From contig NZ_SNWH01000021.1 in assembly GCF_004361885.1 (NCBI RefSeq), positions 1-44,350 on the forward strand: 44,350 nucleotides of DNA. Direction: 5' to 3'. The DNA is from Halomonas ventosae. GTDB taxonomy: Bacteria; Pseudomonadota; Gammaproteobacteria; Pseudomonadales; Halomonadaceae. Below are positions 40,362 through 44,350 of the stretch, piece after piece; the stretch's first letter is position 1; each line of letters opens with the position of its first letter. Both the position numbers and the translations under genes were made by a program. The notes under the pieces are model-generated. The model was not told the origin of the DNA. It searched no databases and saw only the letters and a program-made list of their open reading frames with translations.

Positions 40362-41114
40362 TTACTCTGCCGGTGGCGCCAGCGTCCTTCGCAGCCGCGC
40401 CACCCGCTCCTCCATGCGCGCGACATGGCTGCCATGCCAGTAGAGTTTGCCGCAGGCCTTGCACTGCAGAAAGTCGTCCACATACTGACGCGTCAGGGGT
40501 TCGAGCCGGTCGATCACCGACGCCTTGTCGACCCTGACTAGCAGGCCGTTGCAGTCCGTGCAGCGGGTAAAGGGCGCGAACACCGGCGCGAGGTCGAATT
40601 CCCGGCACACCTCCTCGACCTGCCGCCAGGGGTCGTCGCTGCGCACGTAATGGGCGAGACGAATCCGCTTGCGCTTGAGCAGCAGGCGGTCGCGGGTCAA
40701 TACCACGCGCTGCTCCTGCTCGGCGCGGATGGCCAGTTCAGCGTCGCCGATGTCGTTGCGGTAAAGGCAATCGAAGCCCAGCATGCGCAGGTAGCGGGCC
40801 AGCCGGCCCAGTTGGGCATCCGCCAGGAATCGTGGGCAGGCGGGTGGGTGAGGGCGCAGGTGGTGGGCAACCTGCGGGGCCGTCGTCCACGGATAGACCG
40901 CCACCCGTTCGCCACCGCTCAGGATGTGCTCGAAGCCCACCGAGACGCCGTCGACCAGGATCACGTCCACCTCGGTATGCGGGACACCCAGCGACTCGAT
41001 CACGTCCTTGATGGCGGCCCGGCGCGACACCTCGCAGGAGAAGCGCTCGCCGCACGAGGCGGGCGGCAGGAAGTCGTTCAGCCGGTCATGGAAGCGGATG
41101 TCGGCATGGGACAT
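40362..41114 (-). CDS. Mut7-C RNase domain protein with N-terminal ubiquitin-like fold
   Basis: A 250-residue protein. Residues ~1-80 form a beta-grasp (Mut7-C ubiquitin) domain ending in a GGERVAVYPW strand. Residues ~95-250 form the PIN-fold Mut7-C domain, with acidic residues Asp99 and Asp142 (LTRDRLLL) and a zinc ribbon Cys185, Cys188, Cys218, Cys221 (CTDC, CKAC). It is probably a ribonuclease, judging by the fold. The beta-grasp fusion recalls MoaD/ThiS-like carriers but lacks a C-terminal Gly-Gly because it is fused. Ordered domains are seen; the activity is inferred. Confidence 0.88.
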   Translation of the reverse strand: MSHADIRFHDRLNDFLPPASCGERFSCEVSRRAAIKDVIESLGVPHTEVDVILVDGVSVGFEHILSGGERVAVYPWTTAPQVAHHLRPHPPACPRFLADAQLGRLARYLRMLGFDCLYRNDIGDAELAIRAEQEQRVVLTRDRLLLKRKRIRLAHYVRSDDPWRQVEEVCREFDLAPVFAPFTRCTDCNGLLVRVDKASVIDRLEPLTRQYVDDFLQCKACGKLYWHGSHVARMEERVARLRRTLAPPAE

Positions 41115-41359
41115 GGTGTTTGTCCTCGAAGAGGCCTCAGGTCAGTCTAGGCGATGCGTCCACGAGCCAGCGACATCTCACTGGATGGTCGATGCGACTT
41201 GACGTGAGCCGCATCATTACCCGTATTATTCAGGATTCCGGCGTGCGGCTATCATGCCCAATGGCATGGGCAGTTTTTTCGGCATGCCAACGCCTTCATG
41301 TCAACTCGGCAAAAATCGACGAATGAACACGACATTTATCATCGACTGGCGACGTTAGG
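41115..41359. other. Divergent promoter region, Mut7-C and ZIP genes
   Basis: A 245-base gap with no gene. TTGACG (41209-41214) and TATTAT (41234-41239) form a possible plus-strand promoter with a long, 19-base spacer. No Zur-like palindrome was recognised. The ZIP start GTG 41360 has only a weak AGG before it. Confidence 0.35.
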
Positions 41360-42175
41360 GTGATCGATTTCTTCCAACAGCTTGATCCTGTCATGCAGGC
41401 GCTCTTGGCGACACTCTTCACCTGGGGTGTCACGGCGGCAGGTGCGGCTCTAGTATTCGTGACCAACGCCTTAAACCAACGCTTGATGGATTCCATGCTG
41501 GGCTTCGCCGCGGGCGTCATGATTGCCGCGAGTTTCTGGTCGCTGCTTGCCCCGGGTATTGCCATGGCAGAGCAGTTGGGCCACCTTCCCTGGCTGACCG
41601 CCGTCATCGGCTTCATGGGGGGAGGTATCTTCATGAGGTTGGCCGACAGACTGCTGCCACACCTTCACCCTTTCTTGAGCATGGATAAAAGTGAAGGGAT
41701 ACCGACGACCTGGCAACGCAGCACGCTGCTCGTGCTGGCGATAACCCTTCACAATATTCCCGAAGGCCTAGCGGTAGGCGTGGCTTTTGGCGCGGTGGCT
41801 GCGGATCTCCCCTCGGCCACTCTCGGTGGCGCATTTGCCCTGGCGATCGGTATCGGCATCCAGAATTTCCCAGAGGGTACTGCCGTCGCCATGCCCTTGA
41901 GAAGAGAGGGGATGAGCAAGCGGAAAAGCTTCTTGTTCGGGCAGGCATCGGGCGTCGTGGAGCCTATTGCTGGAGTTCTTGGCGCGCTGTTTGTACTGAA
42001 GATGCAATATATATTGCCCTACGCACTCTGCTTTGCTGCCGGCGCCATGATTTTCGTGGTGGTGGAAGAGTTGATTCCAGAGTCCCAACGAAAACATGAA
42101 AACATTGACCTGGTCACCATGGCGACAATGAGCGGTTTTTCGATAATGATGATGCTGGACGTGGCGTTGGGGTGA
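41360..42175 (+). CDS. ZIP-family divalent metal transporter
   Basis: A 271-residue inner-membrane protein starting at GTG 41360. It has eight hydrophobic spans. The metal-binding helices carry TLHNIPEGLAVGV (TM4) and IGIQNFPEGTAVAMP (TM5), followed by EPIAG; these His/Asn/Glu residues form the transport site of ZIP proteins such as E. coli ZupT. A His-containing loop (HLHPFLSMD) precedes TM4. It imports zinc or related metals. Monocistronic. Confidence 0.92.
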   Translation: MIDFFQQLDPVMQALLATLFTWGVTAAGAALVFVTNALNQRLMDSMLGFAAGVMIAASFWSLLAPGIAMAEQLGHLPWLTAVIGFMGGGIFMRLADRLLPHLHPFLSMDKSEGIPTTWQRSTLLVLAITLHNIPEGLAVGVAFGAVAADLPSATLGGAFALAIGIGIQNFPEGTAVAMPLRREGMSKRKSFLFGQASGVVEPIAGVLGALFVLKMQYILPYALCFAAGAMIFVVVEELIPESQRKHENIDLVTMATMSGFSIMMMLDVALG

Positions 42176-42306
42176 GGGTGCAATGCCTTGAAGCGAGCGG
42201 CATGCTCCCCATACCTGATTTATGATGCTTCATCACCGGCACGGGCCGATTGAAATTGCATCCACGACGGGTAGACTCGTCGTTCGATTTGGCTGACGGA
42301 GAGACG

Positions 42307-42654
42307 ATGGATACGGAACTGAGTGAATTCGAGCAACAGATGCGACGCGAGATCAATGCCTTCATGGATAATACCCGAGAGACGCGGCGCAAGTCGGTGA
42401 TCTCGCCCCCCGAATGGCCTATGGACGACCATCCTACTACCCCCAAGGCAGTGCGCAGCAAGCCTGCCGGCGCACCGAAGACCGGCCACCTGGTCAAACT
42501 TGCGGTGCGCACCAAGCCGCTGGAACTCGATCGTGTCTTCGAGCATGTCTCCTCCAGCATCTCCAAGGTCGAGGCCCAACTCGAGGCCGAGAAGGCCGCT
42601 CGCAAGGCGGGCTATCCGATTATTGGCTATGTGGTCGAAACCCACCGGCTGTAG
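42307..42654 (+). CDS. Hypothetical protein, 115 residues
   Basis: ATG 42307 has a GGAGAGA site. I do not recognise a family. The N-terminal ~25 residues are acidic and helical (SEFEQQMRREINAFMDN), the middle is proline-rich and disordered, and the C-terminal part includes a possible coiled-coil helix (VEAQLEAEKAARKAG) followed by a hydrophobic strand (YPIIGYVVE). High-GC third positions agree with real coding. Likely cytoplasmic. Confidence 0.6.
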   Translation: MDTELSEFEQQMRREINAFMDNTRETRRKSVISPPEWPMDDHPTTPKAVRSKPAGAPKTGHLVKLAVRTKPLELDRVFEHVSSSISKVEAQLEAEKAARKAGYPIIGYVVETHRL

Positions 42655-42896
42655 GGCGCTTGATGAAGATCACCCAACTCAACATCTAGCCGGTCAAGTC
42701 ATTAAGTGGCATCTCCCTCGCCGTACTCTTCACCATGCCGGCACCCTTTCGCTGAGACGCCCAACCCTCTCTGGCGCGACTGCCAATCCTCGAAGATCAA
42801 CGCCATTGACATCCGCACCCTGGTCGCTGAGCGCGTTATACCAGTGGAAAGGTTCGTCCTGAGCCTTGCCGTTCTTGGCCCTGCGCATCACTTCCA
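42655..42896. other. Intergenic region with possible gene scraps
   Basis: A 242-base gap. At 42663 an ATG opens only eight codons (MKITQLNI) before TAG, and near 42796-42831 one frame reads KINAIDIRTLVAER. Both look like the N-terminus of a larger enzyme (similar to enolase-superfamily starts) but are too short to identify. Nothing else is visible. Confidence 0.3.
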
Positions 42897-43565
42897 TCAG
42901 TGCGCGGGGTCCACCCGGCTGCCCAGTGAGGCATTGCGCCGGAACCAGCCGGCGATGCTGGCCCGGGGCAGGCGGGTAGGCAGCACCTCGTGGGGTATGC
43001 TCTCGGCGAGGAAGCAGGCAAAGGTGCCGGCCTCGGGGCGTACCCGGGCCACTTCGCGGTCGGGATCATCGGCGGAGAAGATCACCATCTCGCCACCGGC
43101 CTCGGCGGGCCATCCGGGGTTGAGGTAGCCCACCGTGGAAATCACCCGGTTGGCACGGCCACGGAAGCTGTCGAGGTGTCGCAGGTAGAAGGCGCCGGCC
43201 GGATAACGGGCGAAGTGCGCCTCGTACTCGAAGAGGCCCAGGAACAGCGCCCGGTTGAGTTCCTGCTGCAGCTCGCCCATGGCCTCCAGATAGCGGCGCC
43301 GAGCGCGGCTCTCGCGGTCCAGCCAGCGAATGGCATCGCCGCGGATGTCGCGGCGCAGGGCATGGGCCTGGCCGCGACCGATGCCGGCCTGCTCGAGGGC
43401 TTCGTGGTCGGCCATGGTAGTCACTTCACGATAGAGCTCCGCACACAGCTCGGCGGGGAGAAACCCCTCGCCGACGTACCAGCCTTGGGCCACCAGGGCA
43501 TCGACCAGCTCGGCCAGGCGTCCGCGGGGCAGGGCGGTGCCCGAGGGGAGCGTGGTCGTCGTCAT
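42897..43565 (-). CDS. 2OG-Fe(II) oxygenase (prolyl-hydroxylase-like)
   Basis: A 222-residue protein with a double-stranded beta-helix pattern. The iron ligand motif is RHLDSF (H-x-D), the second His is in IPHEVLPTRLPR, and the 2-oxoglutarate-binding Arg follows in RASIAGWFRR. The sequence VISTVGYLNPGW and EAGGEMVIF are typical of the prolyl 4-hydroxylase/PHD2-like group, found in bacteria as EF-Tu or other protein hydroxylases. Its stop lies after a proline-free tail; its start overlaps the NudL gene stop by ATGG/TGA context, so they are co-translated. Confidence 0.85.
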   Translation of the reverse strand: MTTTTLPSGTALPRGRLAELVDALVAQGWYVGEGFLPAELCAELYREVTTMADHEALEQAGIGRGQAHALRRDIRGDAIRWLDRESRARRRYLEAMGELQQELNRALFLGLFEYEAHFARYPAGAFYLRHLDSFRGRANRVISTVGYLNPGWPAEAGGEMVIFSADDPDREVARVRPEAGTFACFLAESIPHEVLPTRLPRASIAGWFRRNASLGSRVDPAH

Positions 43566-44182
43566 GGGCGAGAGACTCGGCGCTCGGGGAGATAGAGCAG
43601 CTCGCCCGGCGGGCGCTCGAAGAGGCTGATCGGCATGCCGAAGCCCTCGGCGAGCAGTTCCACCAGCATCATTGCCGAGAGCCCCCAGATCACGTGGCCA
43701 TCGGTTCGGTAGCTGGGCACGTAGTAGTCGCGGCCGTCCACCCGTATCACGTCGGTGTGGGTGCGCTGGTCCTCGAGGAAGTGCGACAGCGGCACCTCGA
43801 AGATGGCATCGAGCTCGCCCGGGTCGGGGACAAGCGGCAGGTCGGGCGGGATCAGCCCCACCCAGGGGGTGACGCGCAGGCCATGCAGCGAGACCACCTC
43901 CGAGAGCCGGCCGAGCAGTTCCACGCGCTCCGGCGGCAGGGCGATCTCCTCCAGGGACTCGCGCAGCGCGGTGGCCAGCAGGTCGCTATCCTGCGGTTCG
44001 CGCTTGCCACCCGGGAAGGCCACCTGGCCGCTGTGGGTGTTGAGGTGATCGGCGCGACGGGTGAACAGCAGGGTCGGTTCGGGCCGGTCGACGATGGGCA
44101 GCAGTACCGCGGCCTCGGGCAGGCGCAGGCCGACCCGGCGTGGTCGGTGTGCTTGCAGGCGTTCGCGAAGGTTCTCTAACAT
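43562..44182 (-). CDS. nudL: CoA pyrophosphatase, NudL-type Nudix hydrolase
   Basis: A 206-residue Nudix hydrolase. The Nudix box begins PGGKREPQDSD (57-67) and ends ALRESLEEIALPP, the REx2EE core of the CoA-pyrophosphatase subgroup, preceded by the NTHSGQVAFPGG (UPF0035-type) motif. It splits CoA and related dinucleotides to phosphopantetheine and 3',5'-ADP. Overlaps the 2OG oxygenase gene by four bases. E. coli NudL (YeaB) is 192 residues. Confidence 0.92.
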   Translation of the reverse strand: MLENLRERLQAHRPRRVGLRLPEAAVLLPIVDRPEPTLLFTRRADHLNTHSGQVAFPGGKREPQDSDLLATALRESLEEIALPPERVELLGRLSEVVSLHGLRVTPWVGLIPPDLPLVPDPGELDAIFEVPLSHFLEDQRTHTDVIRVDGRDYYVPSYRTDGHVIWGLSAMMLVELLAEGFGMPISLFERPPGELLYLPERRVSRP

Positions 44183-44319
44183 GGGGTTTCCATCGGGTTT
44201 GATTCCTTCTACTCGGCCGCCATGAGCGGCGTCAAGCCCTGACCGGGTGGTCGTCTATAGTGGACCCTGAAATCCAGACACTGGTTTAAGCTATCGCCTG
44301 GCCGATTTCGAAGGGATCG
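44183..44319. other. Right-edge intergenic region, possible IS end
   Basis: From about 44260 the sequence (CTATAGTGGACCCTGAAATC, then CAGACACTGG) has the look of an insertion-sequence terminal region just upstream of a small ORF. The other IS end is outside the window, so this is uncertain. Confidence 0.3.
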
Positions 44320-44350
44320 ATGATGTCGAATCAGAAACGCAACACCCACT
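44320..44350 (+). CDS. Partial CDS at right edge, possible transposase OrfA
   Basis: ATG 44320 (or the next codon, 44323) with an AAGGGA site reads MMSNQKRNTH and leaves the window. Short basic starts of this kind are common in IS3-group OrfA proteins, and the leader resembles an IS end. Ten residues cannot settle it. Confidence 0.35.
   Translation, partial: MMSNQKRNTH

Overview
This 44.35-kb window is GC-rich chromosome of a halophilic gammaproteobacterium, most likely Halomonas or a close Halomonadaceae relative. The best evidence is a full-length ectoine hydroxylase (ectD, 39214-40164, minus). The high-GC codon usage and the mix of housekeeping genes also fit. I saw no rRNA, tRNA, CRISPR array or complete mobile element.

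Layout. 0-1.5 kb is accessory debris: two insertion-sequence scraps, an apparently intact BrnT/CopG-type toxin-antitoxin pair, and a decaying YefM/YoeB pair. 1.5-11.2 kb carries a SixA-CHAD fusion, endonuclease V, a DUF1415 protein, OsmC, an overlapping amidoligase/glutamine-amidotransferase pair, a large MscS-type channel, a short-chain dehydrogenase with an atypical active site, and a dienelactone-hydrolase-like protein. 11.2-13.0 kb is a small metal-handling cassette: a Met-rich tandem-repeat Spy-like periplasmic protein, a 44-residue membrane peptide missed by ordinary ORF calling, and a DUF411/CopG-like protein. This cassette lies between the intact cdd gene and a diverged second copy of the cdd 3' end, and beside a fragment resembling an IS256-family transposase. 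13.0-18.5 kb is a nucleoside-catabolism operon (nupC-deoC-deoA-deoD-cdd) with a divergent DeoR-type regulator and a recognisable DeoR-box-like palindrome between them. Next come a CBS-BON protein (18.6 kb) and ackA-pta followed by a class V aminotransferase (19.4-24.0 kb, minus).

24.3-30.5 kb holds a small outer-membrane barrel, a tenA gene behind a TPP riboswitch (with what looks like the last codons of a lost thiC downstream), ogt, a PQQ-type sugar dehydrogenase, an LpxL-type acyltransferase, a small membrane protein, a VOC protein and a zinc-ribbon methyltransferase. 30.7-32.1 kb is an MFS transporter. 32.2-39.1 kb is an acyl-CoA module: DmdC/FadE5-like dehydrogenase, a permease with different codon habits, DmdB-like acyl-CoA ligase, 3-hydroxyacyl-CoA dehydrogenase and enoyl-CoA hydratase. 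The intergenic gap before the last gene contains an inverted pair of REP-like palindromes and a long perfect hairpin. 39.2-44.35 kb contains ectD, a Mut7-C ubiquitin-like/RNase fusion, a ZIP transporter, an unrecognised small protein, a 2OG-Fe(II) oxygenase, a NudL-type Nudix hydrolase, and at the right edge the start of what may be another IS element.

How the genes work together. NupC imports nucleosides; Cdd, DeoA and DeoD release bases and (deoxy)ribose-1-phosphate; DeoC feeds central metabolism, and AckA/Pta interconvert acetate and acetyl-CoA. The acyl-CoA cluster could take an acid through activation, dehydrogenation, hydration and second oxidation, but no thiolase is seen. The most interesting candidates for new biology are the Met-rich cassette with its flanking cdd duplication, the amidoligase/amidotransferase pair, the SixA-CHAD fusion, and the REP-like elements. 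All functional calls come from reading sequence only; no database search was run.
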